Source: Streptomyces rimosus (lineage in GTDB: Bacteria > Actinomycetota > Actinomycetes > Streptomycetales > Streptomycetaceae). From it: a stretch of 64,000 bases of DNA. The notes beneath the pieces were generated by a model that had not been told where the DNA came from, did no database searches, and saw only the letters and a program-made list of their open reading frames with translations. The DNA lies in NCBI RefSeq assembly GCF_008704655.1, contig NZ_CP023688.1, forward strand, positions 7,694,501 through 7,758,500, in the 5' to 3' direction. The position numbers and the translations under genes were made by a program. Positions 44,832 through 54,131 of the stretch are shown piece by piece. The first letter of the stretch is position 1. Every line of letters begins with the position of its first letter.

Positions 44832-45356
44832 TCAGCCCTGCTCGGCCAGCAGCCGCCCGGCGATCTCCTCGATGCGCTCGCGCAGGCCCTCCTGGCTCTT
44901 GCTGCCGTCCAGCAGCTCGCCGCCGATCAGGTACGTGGGGGTGCCGGTCACCCCGATCGCCTTGCCCTCCGCCTGGTCCGCGTCGACGGCGAGCAGATGG
45001 CGGCCGTCGATCAGCGCGGTGTCCATCTCCTCGGCGTCCAGCCCCAGTTCACCGGCCACCTCGACCAGCAGCGGCTCGCCCTTGCGGCCGAGCTCTTCCG
45101 TGCGGGCCAGGACGGCTTCCACGTACGGCCAGCCCCTGCCCTGCTCCGCGGCCTCCTCGGCGGCCTGGGCCGCGGCGTACGCGTGCTGGTGCTTGGACAG
45201 CGGGAAGTGGCGCAGCCGGATGTCCAGCCGGTCCCCGAGGCGCTCGCGCAGGGCCCGCAGGTCGTCCAGCGCGGCGGTGCAGTCCGGGCACTGCAGCTCG
45301 CACCACACGTCGAGGACGACGGGGCGGGCCGGGCCGGAGGTCGTGGCGTCGTTCAT
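44832..45356 (-). CDS. DsbA/FrnE-like thioredoxin-fold oxidoreductase
   Basis: A 174-residue DsbA-family protein without a signal peptide. The active site is CPDC near residues 24-27 (WCELQCPDCTAALDDLRAL), a large helical insert follows, and the cis-Pro loop is GVTGTPTYLIGG near residue 137. It likely catalyses cytoplasmic disulfide or thiol exchange. The ATG has GGAGA eight bases upstream. Convergent with the GNAT gene and divergent from the next membrane protein gene. Confidence 0.88.
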   Translation of the reverse strand: MNDATTSGPARPVVLDVWCELQCPDCTAALDDLRALRERLGDRLDIRLRHFPLSKHQHAYAAAQAAEEAAEQGRGWPYVEAVLARTEELGRKGEPLLVEVAGELGLDAEEMDTALIDGRHLLAVDADQAEGKAIGVTGTPTYLIGGELLDGSKSQEGLRERIEEIAGRLLAEQG

Positions 45357-45543
45357 GGGGCCAGTCTCCCAGCAAGCGCGGCCGGGCCCGAACCGGGACC
45401 TGCGGAGGAGCCCGACCCCGAGATGTCCCTGAGCCCGCCCGCGATCGTGGCCCCGGGCGCCCGCGACAGGGCAGGATGGAAGGAGGAACGGGGGCGCCGC
45501 CGTGTGCGCCGCGCCGTACGGAATCGACCGGCAGGAGGACCGG

Positions 45544-45996
45544 ATGCTGACCTCGACCGTCTGTGCCGCGGTGTCGGCGGCGGGCCTGGGCATCGCCGCG
45601 CTGACGGCCTACCGCAAGCGCTTCCTGGCCGCCACGCGCATCGCGGCGTTCTCCCTGGTGCCCGTGGGCCTGGTGATGACCGGCGTGATCGACTGGCTCA
45701 CCGGTGTGGTCTTCAAGCCCACGGTCTGGGCGGGCTTCGGGGTACTGGCCCTCTCCGTCGTGCTTTTCATGATCGCGAGGGTGGCCGAGCGGCACTCCCT
45801 CAAGGCCGGCGGCAGCCGCAAGGAGCGGCGGGCCGCGGCCCGGCAGCGGGGGCCCGCCGCGGTGGCGCCGGCGGCCTCCGCGCCGTCGCTCGGCGCGGGC
45901 GCCCCGGCGAAGCGGCCCGCCGCCCAGGGCAAGGGCGGCGCGCCGCAGGAGGACTTCTCCGACATTGAAGCCATCCTGAAGAAGCACGGCATCTGA
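45544..45996 (+). CDS. Small membrane protein with Ala-rich tail
   Basis: A 150-residue protein with three hydrophobic stretches in residues 1-80 (TVCAAVSAAGLGIAALTAY; FSLVPVGLVMTGVIDWLTGV; FGVLALSVVLFMIA) and a positively charged, Ala/Pro-rich cytoplasmic tail ending DFSDIEAILKKHGI. Unknown function. The ATG at 45544 has AGGAGG six bases upstream. Confidence 0.82.
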   Translation: MLTSTVCAAVSAAGLGIAALTAYRKRFLAATRIAAFSLVPVGLVMTGVIDWLTGVVFKPTVWAGFGVLALSVVLFMIARVAERHSLKAGGSRKERRAAARQRGPAAVAPAASAPSLGAGAPAKRPAAQGKGGAPQEDFSDIEAILKKHGI

Positions 45997-45998
45997 GG

Positions 45999-46019
45999 GG
46001 CGCCGCTGGTGGCGGCGCC
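45999..46019 (+). terminator. Short hairpin after the membrane protein gene
   Basis: GGCGCCGC / GCGGCGCC with a 5-base loop, directly after the stop codon; probable terminator. Confidence 0.55.
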
Positions 46020-46162
46020 TTCCCGGCCCGCCGTACGGCCCGCGTGGGTGACATCTCGGACACCGTAGCGATCACGCAAATGCACGGGAAGGGATGAACT
46101 CCCTGCGCTGAGGGGTGATCCGGCCGCCGCGGCCTGATCGCCTGCGCCATCATCGGCGGGAG

Positions 46163-46336
46163 ATGAACGACGAGTGCGCCCTGCCCCGGGACCCCGCCGT
46201 CACACCGGCCGAGCCCCCGTCCCCCGAACCGCGCGGCTGCCTTTACGCGCTGTCCCAGCCGCCGCTGATGCTCTTCCTCACCTTCATCGCCTTTCTCCTG
46301 CTCATCGGAGCCTTGCACGACCTCCTGCTGCTGTGA
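46163..46336 (+). CDS. Very small membrane protein
   Basis: A 57-residue ORF: acidic/Pro-rich N-terminal half, then one strongly hydrophobic helix (LMLFLTFIAFLLLIGALHDL) at the C-terminus. Codon bias agrees with coding, but the ribosome site (GGGAG) directly abuts the ATG, so the start is uncertain. Function unknown. Confidence 0.55.
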   Translation: MNDECALPRDPAVTPAEPPSPEPRGCLYALSQPPLMLFLTFIAFLLLIGALHDLLLL

Positions 46337-46362
46337 GGCTTCCGGGGCGCGCCGGGCCGGCG

Positions 46363-46926
46363 TCAGCGCGTGGCCTCCCGGCGGCGTGCCCGGTACGCGG
46401 CGACGTGCAGCCGGTTGCCGCACGTACGGCTGTCGCAGTAGCGGCGCGAGCGGTTGCGGGACAGGTCCACGAACGCGAACCGGCAGTCCGGCGCCTCGCA
46501 GTGCCGCAGCCGCTCCCGCTCCCCGGCCACGACCAGGAACGCCAGCGCCATCCCGCCGTCCGCCGCCAGGTGCTCGGCGACCGAGGCGCCCGGCGCGAAG
46601 TAGTGCACATGCCAGTCGTAGCCGTCGTGGTCGGTCAGCCGCGGGGTGGTGCCCGCCGCCGCGACCAGCTCGTTGAGCCGCTCGGCGGCCGTACGGTCGT
46701 CCGGCGCGGCGAAGACCTGCGCGAGCCGCGTCCGCACCGACCGCACGGCCGCCAGGTCGCGCTCGTCGAGCGTGCCCACGTCGCTGATCGCGTTGCGCGC
46801 GACGAACGCCTGGAGCGCCGACAGGTCGGTGAGGCTGTCCGGGGCGCCGGCAGCGTCGCCTTCCGGAGCGGTGTTCAACAGGTCGACGACCGCGTCGAGC
46901 GCGCACCGGGTGTCGTGGGTGATCAT
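46363..46926 (-). CDS. CGNR zinc-finger protein (ABATE domain)
   Basis: A 187-residue protein. The N-terminal ~130 residues match the ABATE-type helical domain; the C-terminus carries the CGNR zinc finger: CEAPDCRFAFVDLSRNRSRRYCDSRTCGNR, four Cys with the eponymous CGNR (cited here only by its parts: CEAPDC and CDSRTCGNR). Members are putative stress-linked transcriptional regulators. ATG 46926 has GGGAG nine bases upstream; GTG 46929 is in frame directly before it. Confidence 0.88.
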   Translation of the reverse strand: MITHDTRCALDAVVDLLNTAPEGDAAGAPDSLTDLSALQAFVARNAISDVGTLDERDLAAVRSVRTRLAQVFAAPDDRTAAERLNELVAAAGTTPRLTDHDGYDWHVHYFAPGASVAEHLAADGGMALAFLVVAGERERLRHCEAPDCRFAFVDLSRNRSRRYCDSRTCGNRLHVAAYRARRREATR

Positions 46927-47018
46927 CACGGTTTCGCTCCCTGGCCGGGCGGGGTCGGACGGCGCCGCCCCGGTGTCCTTGCCGAATGGTCGCCGACTCT
47001 AGCGCGTCCAACAAGCTT

Positions 47019-47057
47019 CGGCGCCGTCTCCGCGGTGGGTCCGCGGCGACGGCGCCG
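47019..47057. terminator. Long GC hairpin between CGNR and ssgB genes
   Basis: A 17-bp stem (47019-47035 with 47041-47057, one mismatch) and a 5-base loop; terminator position for ssgB, which is transcribed toward it. Confidence 0.65.
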
Positions 47058-47166
47058 GCTCGTGCCGTATGAACTTGTCGGTCCTGTCCCGTCGCCCCGA
47101 GTCGGACGGTGCAGGTGTGCGTGGTTCGGTGCGGTGAGGGGCCGCGGGCGGCCGCCGCGCCGTCGT

Positions 47167-47580
47167 TCAGTTCTCCGCGAGGATGTGGGAGAGCTCGGTG
47201 TCGAGATCGAAGTGCCGGTGTTCCGTGCCCGGTGGCACGGCGGCGTCGGTCCGCTTCAGGAACGACTCCAGGGCCCGTGCCGGGGCCTCGAGAAGGGCCT
47301 CGCCCTCCGGGGAGCTCAGGGCGATGCAGACGACGCCCTGTCCATGGCTCCGGGACGGCCAAACGCGGACGTCTCCGGTGCCCGTGGGCCGGTGCAGGCC
47401 CTCGGCGAGGAGGTCGCGGGCGAAGACCCACTCGACGGTTTCCTCGGCTCCGGTGTGGAAGGTCGCGTGCACGGCATACGGATCGGCCGTGTCATACCGC
47501 AGGCCCGCGGGTACAGGCAGTGACGACTCGCTCGACACAACGAGGCGCAGGTGCAGCTCGCAGCTGACCGTGGTGTTCAT
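47167..47580 (-). CDS. ssgB: SsgB, sporulation-specific cell division protein
   Basis: A 137-residue SsgA-like protein recognisable by its start MNTTVSCELHLRLVVSSESS and by LPVPAGLRYDTADPYAVHAT, TVEWVFARDLLAEGL and FLKRTDAAVPPGTEH. In Streptomyces, SsgB recruits FtsZ to future septum sites in aerial hyphae, and it is the most conserved SALP. ATG 47580 gives the canonical N-terminus. Its upstream region contains an AAACCC...GGGTTT inverted repeat and GGGTTTAC; in S. coelicolor ssgB depends on a stress sigma factor (sigma-H), which may hold here. Confidence 0.96.
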   Translation of the reverse strand: MNTTVSCELHLRLVVSSESSLPVPAGLRYDTADPYAVHATFHTGAEETVEWVFARDLLAEGLHRPTGTGDVRVWPSRSHGQGVVCIALSSPEGEALLEAPARALESFLKRTDAAVPPGTEHRHFDLDTELSHILAEN

Positions 47581-47770
47581 AAGCGCCAGGGCCTTTCGCT
47601 CAGTGTGCGCTCGGGGATTCGCACGTCGGCGAAATCGACATGCCACCTACGGTGCCGTTGTAAACCCCTCTGAGGGTTTTGGGTGACTTCCGGTACCTCT
47701 TACGGCGGAGTTGCCAATCCTCCTGGGCGGCCATTCCGGTGACCGTCTTCCGTCGGGTAGGTTGGGCCGT

Positions 47771-48235
47771 ATGAATACGGAGAGTAACGGGGGGTCGGGG
47801 ATCGCCGACGCGGCGGCTCCGGCTGCGGATCCGGCCGCCGCGGGGGAGACTGCGGGGGTGGAACAGCGTCTCGGCTCGCGGGCGCCGCACTTCATCAGGC
47901 GCTCCCGCCCGCTGCACCTGAGCTGGCAGGTCGGCATCTTCGTCGTCGGTCTGGCGGTGGTCGTCGGCGGCATCATCATGCTGCCGCTCCCCGGTCCCGG
48001 CTGGCTGGTCATCTTCGCCGGCATGGCGATCTGGGCGACCGAGTTCGTCTGGGCGCAGCTGGTGCTGCGCTGGACCAAGCGCAAGGTCACCGAGGCCGCG
48101 CAGAAGGCGCTGGACCCGAAGGTGCGGCGCCGCAACATCATCCTGACCAGCGTCGGCGCGGTGATCATCGTGGCCGGGCTCGCGGTCTACCTGTGGAAGT
48201 TCGGCTTCGTGCTGCCGTGGAACGCCGATGCGTGA
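47771..48235 (+). CDS. PGPGW-motif membrane protein (TIGR02611 type)
   Basis: A 154-residue protein. Two membrane helices flank the signature PLPGPGWLVIFAGMAIWATE near residue 75; a third hydrophobic segment lies near the C-terminus. The N-terminal ~40 residues are Ala/Gly-rich and polar. Function unknown. The ATG follows a TAGGTT -10-like element by about 10 bases, consistent with a leaderless mRNA. Divergent from ssgB. Confidence 0.88.
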   Translation: MNTESNGGSGIADAAAPAADPAAAGETAGVEQRLGSRAPHFIRRSRPLHLSWQVGIFVVGLAVVVGGIIMLPLPGPGWLVIFAGMAIWATEFVWAQLVLRWTKRKVTEAAQKALDPKVRRRNIILTSVGAVIIVAGLAVYLWKFGFVLPWNADA

Positions 48236-48309
48236 GCGCCGCCCGGCGGCGCCGCCCCGCGGGTGGTCGTGAGTGCCCTCCGACGTGCGGTAATGTTCTC
48301 TCTGCGCCC

Positions 48310-48381
48310 GGGCGATTAGCTCAGCGGGAGAGCGCTTCGTTCACACCGAAGAGGTCACTGGTTCGAACCCAGTATCGCCCA
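48310..48381 (+). tRNA. tRNA-Val (CAC), first copy
   Basis: 72 bases; acceptor GGGCGAT/ATCGCCC, anticodon stem CTTCG/CGAAG with loop TTCACAC (CAC), T-loop TTCGAAC, discriminator A. Confidence 0.95.
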
Positions 48382-48390
48382 CACCGGCCG

Positions 48391-48421
48391 ACGGCCCGGA
48401 GGTCCCAGACCTCCGGGCCGT
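48391..48421 (+). terminator. tRNA-Val terminator
   Basis: Perfect 14-bp stem ACGGCCCGGAGGTC / GACCTCCGGGCCGT with a CCA loop and a T-rich tail, 10 bases after the tRNA. Confidence 0.8.
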
Positions 48422-48482
48422 CTTCCGTTTCCTTCTCGCCATTCCCTCCTCACGGGCGCCGCCGGCGCGGCAGACTCGGGTC

Positions 48483-48944
48483 ATGCCCGCCCGGCCGTAC
48501 GCCCTGCACCGCTACCGCTTCCGCAGCGAGTGGCGCCTGCCCGCGCCGCCCCCCGCGGTCTACGCCGTCCTGGAGGACGCCGAGACGTACCCGCACTGGT
48601 GGCCCCAGGTGCGCCGGGTGACCCGCGTGGACGAGCGCAGCGGCACCGCGTGCTTCCGGTCCCTGCTCCCGTACGTCCTCACCGTCACGGCCACCGAGGC
48701 ACGGCGCGATCCGGAGGCCGGGATACTGGAGATCACGATGCGCGGGGACCTGGAGGGCTTCGCGCGCTGGACGGTCGGCGCGGCCGGCGGCGGCACGCGC
48801 GCCGTCTTCGAGCAGGAGGTCGAGGTGCAGAAGCCGTCGATGCGCCGGCTGGCGGTGCCGGGGCGGCCGTTCTTCGTCGTCAACCACTCGCTGATGATGC
48901 GTGCCGGGCGCCGGGGCCTGGTCTCCTGGCTGGCCCGTGAATGA
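48483..48944 (+). CDS. SRPBCC (START-like) ligand-binding protein
   Basis: A 153-residue polyketide-cyclase/dehydrase-like protein. The pattern WRLPAPPPAVYAVLEDAETY-PHWWPQVRRV at the N-terminus, central beta strands and the C-terminal helix are typical of the SRPBCC fold, which binds hydrophobic ligands. The ligand is unknown. It is sandwiched between two nearly identical tRNA-Val genes. Confidence 0.87.
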   Translation: MPARPYALHRYRFRSEWRLPAPPPAVYAVLEDAETYPHWWPQVRRVTRVDERSGTACFRSLLPYVLTVTATEARRDPEAGILEITMRGDLEGFARWTVGAAGGGTRAVFEQEVEVQKPSMRRLAVPGRPFFVVNHSLMMRAGRRGLVSWLARE

Positions 48945-49075
48945 TCCAGGGGCCGGTGTTTCCGGGCCGGCCGGCGCCGGAACGGGAACGCGGTGGCGGG
49001 GAATTTGATGGAAAGGCGCGGCGGCCTGTATTGTTCAGGTCGTTCGCGGGGGAAACCCCGGGGACACAAAAACCC

Positions 49076-49147
49076 GGGCGATTAGCTCAGTGGGAGAGCG
49101 CTTCGTTCACACCGAAGAGGTCACTGGTTCGAACCCAGTATCGCCCA
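49076..49147 (+). tRNA. tRNA-Val (CAC), second copy
   Basis: 72 bases; differs from the copy at 48310 by a single base in the D-loop (CAGT versus CAGC). Anticodon CAC. Confidence 0.95.
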
Positions 49148-49155
49148 CCGGGATC

Positions 49156-49189
49156 AAGGGCCGGACTGCCAACAGGCAGTCCGGCCCTT
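49156..49189 (+). terminator. tRNA-Val terminator
   Basis: Perfect 15-bp stem AAGGGCCGGACTGCC / GGCAGTCCGGCCCTT, loop AACA, 9 bases past the tRNA. Confidence 0.8.
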
Positions 49190-49221
49190 GGCGTTGGTAC
49201 GGGACGTGACGCGGATGCCGG

Positions 49222-49947
49222 TCAGGCCGCGGCCGGGAGGTCCGGGCGCATCGGCCAGTGCGGGTCCACCGCCTCCTCCGTGCCGTTGCGCGCGAACCAC
49301 GCCTCCAGGCCGCGCGCCTGCGCCGCGTGCCACACCGCCTGCCGGGTGTGCAGCTCGGCCGGGCTCAGCGACTCCAGCCGCTCCGCGAACCGGCGCCCCA
49401 GCGCCCGTACGACCTGGAGCGCGGCGTCCGCGTCGGCCGCGGCGTCATGGGCGCCGGTCAGTTCGACGCCGTACTCCGCGCACAGGTCGGACAGGGTGCG
49501 GCGGCCCTTGCGGTAGCGGTCCAGGTGCTTGTCCAGCACCCGTGGGTCCAGTACGGACAGCGGGTGGGTGCCCAGGTAGTGCTGGAGCGAGGCGGCGCGG
49601 TGCCGCCGCAACTCGCGGTCCAGCAGCGTCAGGTCGAACGGCGCGTTCATCACGATCAGCGGCCGCCCGGCGAGCGACTGGTCGGTCAGCGCCCGGGCTA
49701 TCTCCTCCATCACGGGCGACGGCCAGCGGCCGTTGAGCGCCAGGTGCTCGGCCGTCAGACCGTGCACGGCGACGGCCGCTTCGGGGATCGGGACGCCCGG
49801 GTTGACCAGCCACCGGGTGACGCGGGGCACGCTGCGCGGGGTTTCCTGGACGACCAGGGCGGCGGACACGATGCGATCTCGCTCCACGTCGATCCCGGTC
49901 GTCTCGGTGTCGAAGGAGGCCAGCGGACCGTCGTACCAGCACGGCAT
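49222..49947 (-). CDS. DnaQ-like DEDDh 3'-5' exonuclease
   Basis: A 241-residue exonuclease. ExoI SFDTETTGID near residue 12 supplies Asp and Glu, ExoII is VMNAPFDLTLLDREL near residue 100, and ExoIII HDAAADADAALQV near residue 167 supplies His and Asp. No polymerase domain is attached, so it is a stand-alone proofreading or repair/RNase-like nuclease. The ATG has GAGGAG about nine bases upstream. The last ~50 residues are an unassigned helical tail. Confidence 0.92.
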   Translation of the reverse strand: MPCWYDGPLASFDTETTGIDVERDRIVSAALVVQETPRSVPRVTRWLVNPGVPIPEAAVAVHGLTAEHLALNGRWPSPVMEEIARALTDQSLAGRPLIVMNAPFDLTLLDRELRRHRAASLQHYLGTHPLSVLDPRVLDKHLDRYRKGRRTLSDLCAEYGVELTGAHDAAADADAALQVVRALGRRFAERLESLSPAELHTRQAVWHAAQARGLEAWFARNGTEEAVDPHWPMRPDLPAAA

Positions 49948-50166
49948 TCTCACAACTCCTCGCGCTCGTGCGGTGGGTGGCGGACTGGGCCACCCGACCT
50001 GGTGATACCCGAGGGTTCCGGTTGTCGAACCGTCCTGGTTTGTTGACCACTTGAGGCGGACAAGAACACAGCAACGGGCCGTCGCCACGATGACGGCCCC
50101 TTCGAACGACCCGGCCCGGAAGGCACTTGAGCGATGACGCTCGCGCAGCCAGAACCGGGAGGACCC

Positions 50167-50700
50167 ATGCCCGCGCGCACGGCTTCGCTGCGCGGCGCGC
50201 TCGCCACCACGGCCTGTATGGAGACGCTCCAGGTGGGCTATCTTCACGCGGTGGCCGCCGCGTCGGGCTGCTCGCTGGCCCAGCCCTTCCCGGACAACGG
50301 CATCGACTGGCACGTCAGCCATGGCGCGCCCGGACATGCCGTCGACGACGAAGTGACCATCAAGGTGCAGTTGAAGTGCACGTACCAGGTCGCCCCCCGG
50401 CCGCCCGGTGCCAGCTTCGCCTTCACCCTGGACAACGACCACCTGGCGAAGCTGGCGCGCACGCCCGTGGCGGTGCACAAGATCCTGGTCGTGATGCTGG
50501 TGCCGCGGACCCAGGAGGACTGGCTGCTGGCCGGCCACGACCGTCTCGAACTGCGGCACTGCTGCTACTGGATCAACCTGGCCGGCCACCGGGTGACCGG
50601 CCGGCGCAGGACCAACGTGCGGATCCCGACCACGCGGATCTTCGACGACCGCGCGCTCTGCGAGATCATGACGCGGGTCGGGGCGGGAGGGAGACCCTGA
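50167..50700 (+). CDS. DUF4365-like protein, possible PD-(D/E)XK-type nuclease
   Basis: A 177-residue protein. The segment LQVGYLHAVAAASGCSLAQP, then DNGIDWHVSH and VTIKVQLKCTY gives an Asp followed by Q-x-K, the arrangement seen in restriction-endonuclease-like folds; DUF4365 proteins share this pattern. ATG 50167 is preferred because GGGAGG lies five bases upstream; ATG 50134 is open. It shares TGATG with the next gene. A nucleic-acid cleaving role is a hypothesis. Confidence 0.7.
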   Translation: MPARTASLRGALATTACMETLQVGYLHAVAAASGCSLAQPFPDNGIDWHVSHGAPGHAVDDEVTIKVQLKCTYQVAPRPPGASFAFTLDNDHLAKLARTPVAVHKILVVMLVPRTQEDWLLAGHDRLELRHCCYWINLAGHRVTGRRRTNVRIPTTRIFDDRALCEIMTRVGAGGRP

Positions 50701-51890
50701 TGCACCGGCCGATCGATGCGTACGAATTGAGGCTCCCGGATCCGGCCCAGCTGGACCCGGCGGTGCTCGGCGCCCTGCTGGCGCGGCACGGCTGGCGGCG
50801 GCGGGGAGGCGCCGCCGGCCACTACGCCCGCTGGACACCGCCGGGCGGCGCCACCGGAGGCACCAGCCTGCTCGTACCCCAGACCCGGACGTTCCCGGAC
50901 AGCACCGATCTCATCGCGGAGGCGCTGACCGCCCTCGCGCACAGCGCCGCGCCGTCCGCGCGCGAGGTGCTGGCGGCGCTGGCGGTGCCCAGCGACGAGG
51001 TGCGCTGGGAGCGCGAGGTGCCGGACGACGGGGTGGGCGGCACGCCGTGGGTGGCGCAGGAGCAGCTGCGGACCGCCGCGCGCTCGATGCTGATGGCCGG
51101 CGCGCTCGGCACGTACGGGCGGGCGGGCTATTACGGCGCGCGGCACAAGCGCAAGGCCGAGGCGTTCATGGCGGACGTGCTGGTCGGGCCCGCGCCGGCC
51201 GGGCGGCGGCTGACCGCGTACGTCCCGGTGGCAGCGGGCCGCGCGGCCGTCGCCGGACTGCAGCGCGCGCTGCACGCCACCCGCGACGCCACCGACTACC
51301 AGCGGGCGACCGGCGGCATGGAGGCGTTCGAGGCGGCGGTGGAGCTGGGGGTGTGCCACGAGCTGGCGGAGGCGCTGATCTCGCTGGTGCGGGAGGCGGA
51401 GGGGGTGCGGATATCGGTGGAGTGGTCGCCGGGGGCGGGCCCGCCGCCCGGGTTCGCCGCCCGGCCCGAGCCGGTGGAGTTCTCGCCCGGCGACCTGCCC
51501 GCGCTCCAGGCGGCCGCCCAGCGCTACGTCCGCGACGAGCCGTCGCTGCCGGTGCGGGTGACCGGCGCGGTGGTACGCCTGCGGCGCGAGCGGCCCGGCG
51601 GCCCCGGCGTCGTACGGCTGCGGGTGCTGACCGGGGCCGACGTCATGCAGGTACGGGTCGCGCTGGACGAGGAGGACTACCGCATCGCCGGGCACGCCCA
51701 CCTGGTGGGCCTGCCCATCCGGGTCAGCGGGCGGCTGGAGAGCCGGGGCGGCTTCCGGCGCATCACGGGCGCGTCGGACGTCACCCCCGTACAGGTCGAC
51801 GAGGCCGAACGGGACCGGCTGCTGAAGTCGCTCCAGGAGAACCTGGACTTCTTCGAGGAGGCGTGCGGCGGGCCGCTGCCGGGCGACTGA
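50700..51890 (+). CDS. Unknown 396-residue partner of the DUF4365-like gene
   Basis: No family is recognised. Residues 1-65 are a small alpha/beta module, 70-240 mainly helical with [20 protein letters not shown] and an Arg/Lys-rich HKRKAEAF turn. The C-terminal third has beta segments ([37 protein letters not shown]) resembling an OB-like fold, and ends with an acidic helix. The ATG shares its A with the upstream TGA. It acts with the DUF4365-like protein by genomic coupling; a defence role is possible but unproven. Confidence 0.75.
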   Translation: MHRPIDAYELRLPDPAQLDPAVLGALLARHGWRRRGGAAGHYARWTPPGGATGGTSLLVPQTRTFPDSTDLIAEALTALAHSAAPSAREVLAALAVPSDEVRWEREVPDDGVGGTPWVAQEQLRTAARSMLMAGALGTYGRAGYYGARHKRKAEAFMADVLVGPAPAGRRLTAYVPVAAGRAAVAGLQRALHATRDATDYQRATGGMEAFEAAVELGVCHELAEALISLVREAEGVRISVEWSPGAGPPPGFAARPEPVEFSPGDLPALQAAAQRYVRDEPSLPVRVTGAVVRLRRERPGGPGVVRLRVLTGADVMQVRVALDEEDYRIAGHAHLVGLPIRVSGRLESRGGFRRITGASDVTPVQVDEAERDRLLKSLQENLDFFEEACGGPLPGD

Positions 51891-52047
51891 GCGCGCGCGG
51901 GCGTACCGGCCGGAAGGGGACGCCGGCCGGTACGCCCGTCCGCCCGGGGGAGCGGACGGCACAACCGTTTCGCGAGGAAGACCGGTGGCTCGGTACGATT
52001 CGGCTGCGCAGCAAACGCTGTCGCGCCCGAGAAGTCAGGAGAGACCG

Positions 52048-54030
52048 GTGTCAGACGTCCGTGTGACCATCCAACGCGATTCCGAGCGGGAAGAACGCGT
52101 GGTGACCACGGGCACTACGGCCGCCGACCTCTTCCAGGGCGAGCGCTCCGTCGTCGCCGCGCGCGTCGCCGGACAGCTCAAGGACCTCGCGTACGAGCTC
52201 GCCGAGGGCGACGAGGTCGAGCCCGTCGAGATCACCAGCCAGGACGGCCTGGACATCCTGCGGCACTCCACCGCGCACGTGATGGCGCAGGCCGTGCAGG
52301 AGCTGTTCCCGGAGGCGAAGCTCGGCATCGGCCCGCCCATCAAGGACGGCTTCTACTACGACTTCGACGTCGAGACCCCGTTCACCCCCGAGGACCTCAA
52401 GCGCATCGAGAAGAAGATGCAGGAGATCCAGAAGCGCGGGCAGAAGTTCGCCCGACGCCCGGTGAGCGACGACGACGCCCGCGCCGAGCTGGCCGGCGAG
52501 CCGTACAAGCTGGAGCTGATCGGCCTCAAGGGCTCCGCCGCGGAGGCCGCCGAGGGCGCGTCCGCCGAGGTCGGCGCCGGTGAGCTGACCATCTACGACA
52601 ACCTCGACGCCAAGAGCGGCGAGCTGTGCTGGAAGGACCTGTGCCGCGGCCCCCACCTGCCGAGCACCCGGGTCATCCCGGCCTTCAAGCTGATGCGCTC
52701 GGCCGCCGCCTACTGGCGCGGCAGCGAGAAGAACAAGCAGCTCCAGCGCATCTACGGCACCGCGTGGCCGACCAAGGACGAGCTGAAGGCGTACCTGGAG
52801 TTCCTCGCCGAGGCCGAGAAGCGCGACCACCGCAAGCTGGGCGCGGAGCTGGACCTGTTCTCCATCCCGGAGGAGCTGGGCTCGGGCCTGGCCGTCTTCC
52901 ACCCGAAGGGCGGCATCATCCGCCGGGAGATGGAGAACTACTCCCGCCGCCGCCACGAGGACGCGGACTACGAGTTCGTGAACACCCCGCACATCTCGAA
53001 GGAAGGGCTCTTCGAGACCTCGGGGCACCTGCCGAACTACGCGGAGGCGATGTTCCCGCCGCTGGAGTTCGACGGGCAGAACTACCGCCTGAAGGCGATG
53101 AACTGCCCCATGCACAACCTGATCTTCAAGGCGCGCGGCCGCTCGTACCGCGAACTGCCGCTGCGCCTCTTCGAGTTCGGCACGGTCTACCGCTACGAGA
53201 AGTCCGGCGTGGTGCACGGCCTGACCCGGGCCCGCGGCTTCACCCAGGACGACTCGCACATCTACTGCACCAAGGAGCAGATGGCGGACGAGCTGGACTC
53301 GCTGCTGACCTTCGTGCTGGACCTGCTGCGCGACTACGGCCTGAACGACTTCGAGCTGGAGCTGTCCACCCGCGACCCCGAGTCCGACAAGTTCATCGGC
53401 GAGGACGCGGAGTGGGAGGAGGCCACCGAGGCGCTGCGCCAGGCGGCCGAGAAGCAGGGCCTGCCGCTGGTCCCGGACCCGGGCGGCGCCGCCTACTACG
53501 GGCCCAAGATCTCCGTGCAGGCGCGCGACGCGATCGGCCGGTCCTGGCAGATGTCGACCATCCAGGTCGACTTCCAGCAGCCCAAGCGCTTCGGTCTGGA
53601 GTACACCGCGGCGGACGGCTCCAAGCAGCAGCCGGTCATGATCCACCGCGCGCTGTTCGGCTCCATCGAGCGGTTCTTCGCGGTGCTGCTGGAGCACTAC
53701 GCGGGCGCCTTCCCGGTGTGGCTGGCCCCCGTGCAGGCCACCGGCATCCCGATCGGCGACGACCACGTCCCCTACCTCCAGGAGTTCGCGGCCGAGGCCA
53801 AGAAGGCGGGTCTGCGCGTCGAGGTGGACTCCTCCGCCGACCGGATGCAGAAGAAGATCCGCAACGCGCAGAAGTCCAAGGTCCCCTTCATGATCATCGC
53901 GGGTGACGAGGACGTGTCCAACGGCGCGGTGTCGTTCCGCTACCGCGACGGCTCGCAGAAGAACGGCATCCCGAAGGCCCAGGCCATCCAGGAGATGCTG
54001 GACGCGGTGGAGCGCCGGGTCCAGGTGTGA
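52048..54030 (+). CDS. thrS: Threonyl-tRNA synthetase
   Basis: A 660-residue class II synthetase. Residues 1-65 form the TGS domain, then the editing region with [16 protein letters not shown] (HxxxH) near residue 73, and the catalytic core with [10 protein letters not shown] (zinc Cys), TQDDSHIYC (zinc His) and [13 protein letters not shown] (zinc His and motif 3 Arg). The C-terminal ~100 residues form the anticodon-binding domain. GTG 52048 follows AGGAGA. No T-box-like leader is seen. A perfect hairpin terminates it; the HIT gene follows. Confidence 0.97.
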   Translation: MSDVRVTIQRDSEREERVVTTGTTAADLFQGERSVVAARVAGQLKDLAYELAEGDEVEPVEITSQDGLDILRHSTAHVMAQAVQELFPEAKLGIGPPIKDGFYYDFDVETPFTPEDLKRIEKKMQEIQKRGQKFARRPVSDDDARAELAGEPYKLELIGLKGSAAEAAEGASAEVGAGELTIYDNLDAKSGELCWKDLCRGPHLPSTRVIPAFKLMRSAAAYWRGSEKNKQLQRIYGTAWPTKDELKAYLEFLAEAEKRDHRKLGAELDLFSIPEELGSGLAVFHPKGGIIRREMENYSRRRHEDADYEFVNTPHISKEGLFETSGHLPNYAEAMFPPLEFDGQNYRLKAMNCPMHNLIFKARGRSYRELPLRLFEFGTVYRYEKSGVVHGLTRARGFTQDDSHIYCTKEQMADELDSLLTFVLDLLRDYGLNDFELELSTRDPESDKFIGEDAEWEEATEALRQAAEKQGLPLVPDPGGAAYYGPKISVQARDAIGRSWQMSTIQVDFQQPKRFGLEYTAADGSKQQPVMIHRALFGSIERFFAVLLEHYAGAFPVWLAPVQATGIPIGDDHVPYLQEFAAEAKKAGLRVEVDSSADRMQKKIRNAQKSKVPFMIIAGDEDVSNGAVSFRYRDGSQKNGIPKAQAIQEMLDAVERRVQV

Positions 54031-54061
54031 GACGGGCCCCGTGCACGCGGGGCACAGGCTC

Positions 54062-54093
54062 CGAGGGGCGGTCCCGGCCGGGACCGCCCCTCG
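54062..54093 (+). terminator. Perfect 14-bp hairpin after thrS
   Basis: CGAGGGGCGGTCCC (54062-54075) pairs exactly with GGGACCGCCCCTCG (54080-54093), loop GGCC. It lies between thrS and the HIT gene; some read-through is possible because no T tract follows. Confidence 0.75.
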
Positions 54094-54131
54094 CCGTCTG
54101 TACGCCCGGGCCGGGGAATATGCTGGCCCGC

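Noticed and set aside
51891..52047. T-box leader for thrS
   Set aside because: No specifier stem or T-box bulge sequence; the intergenic region is short and unstructured by eye.
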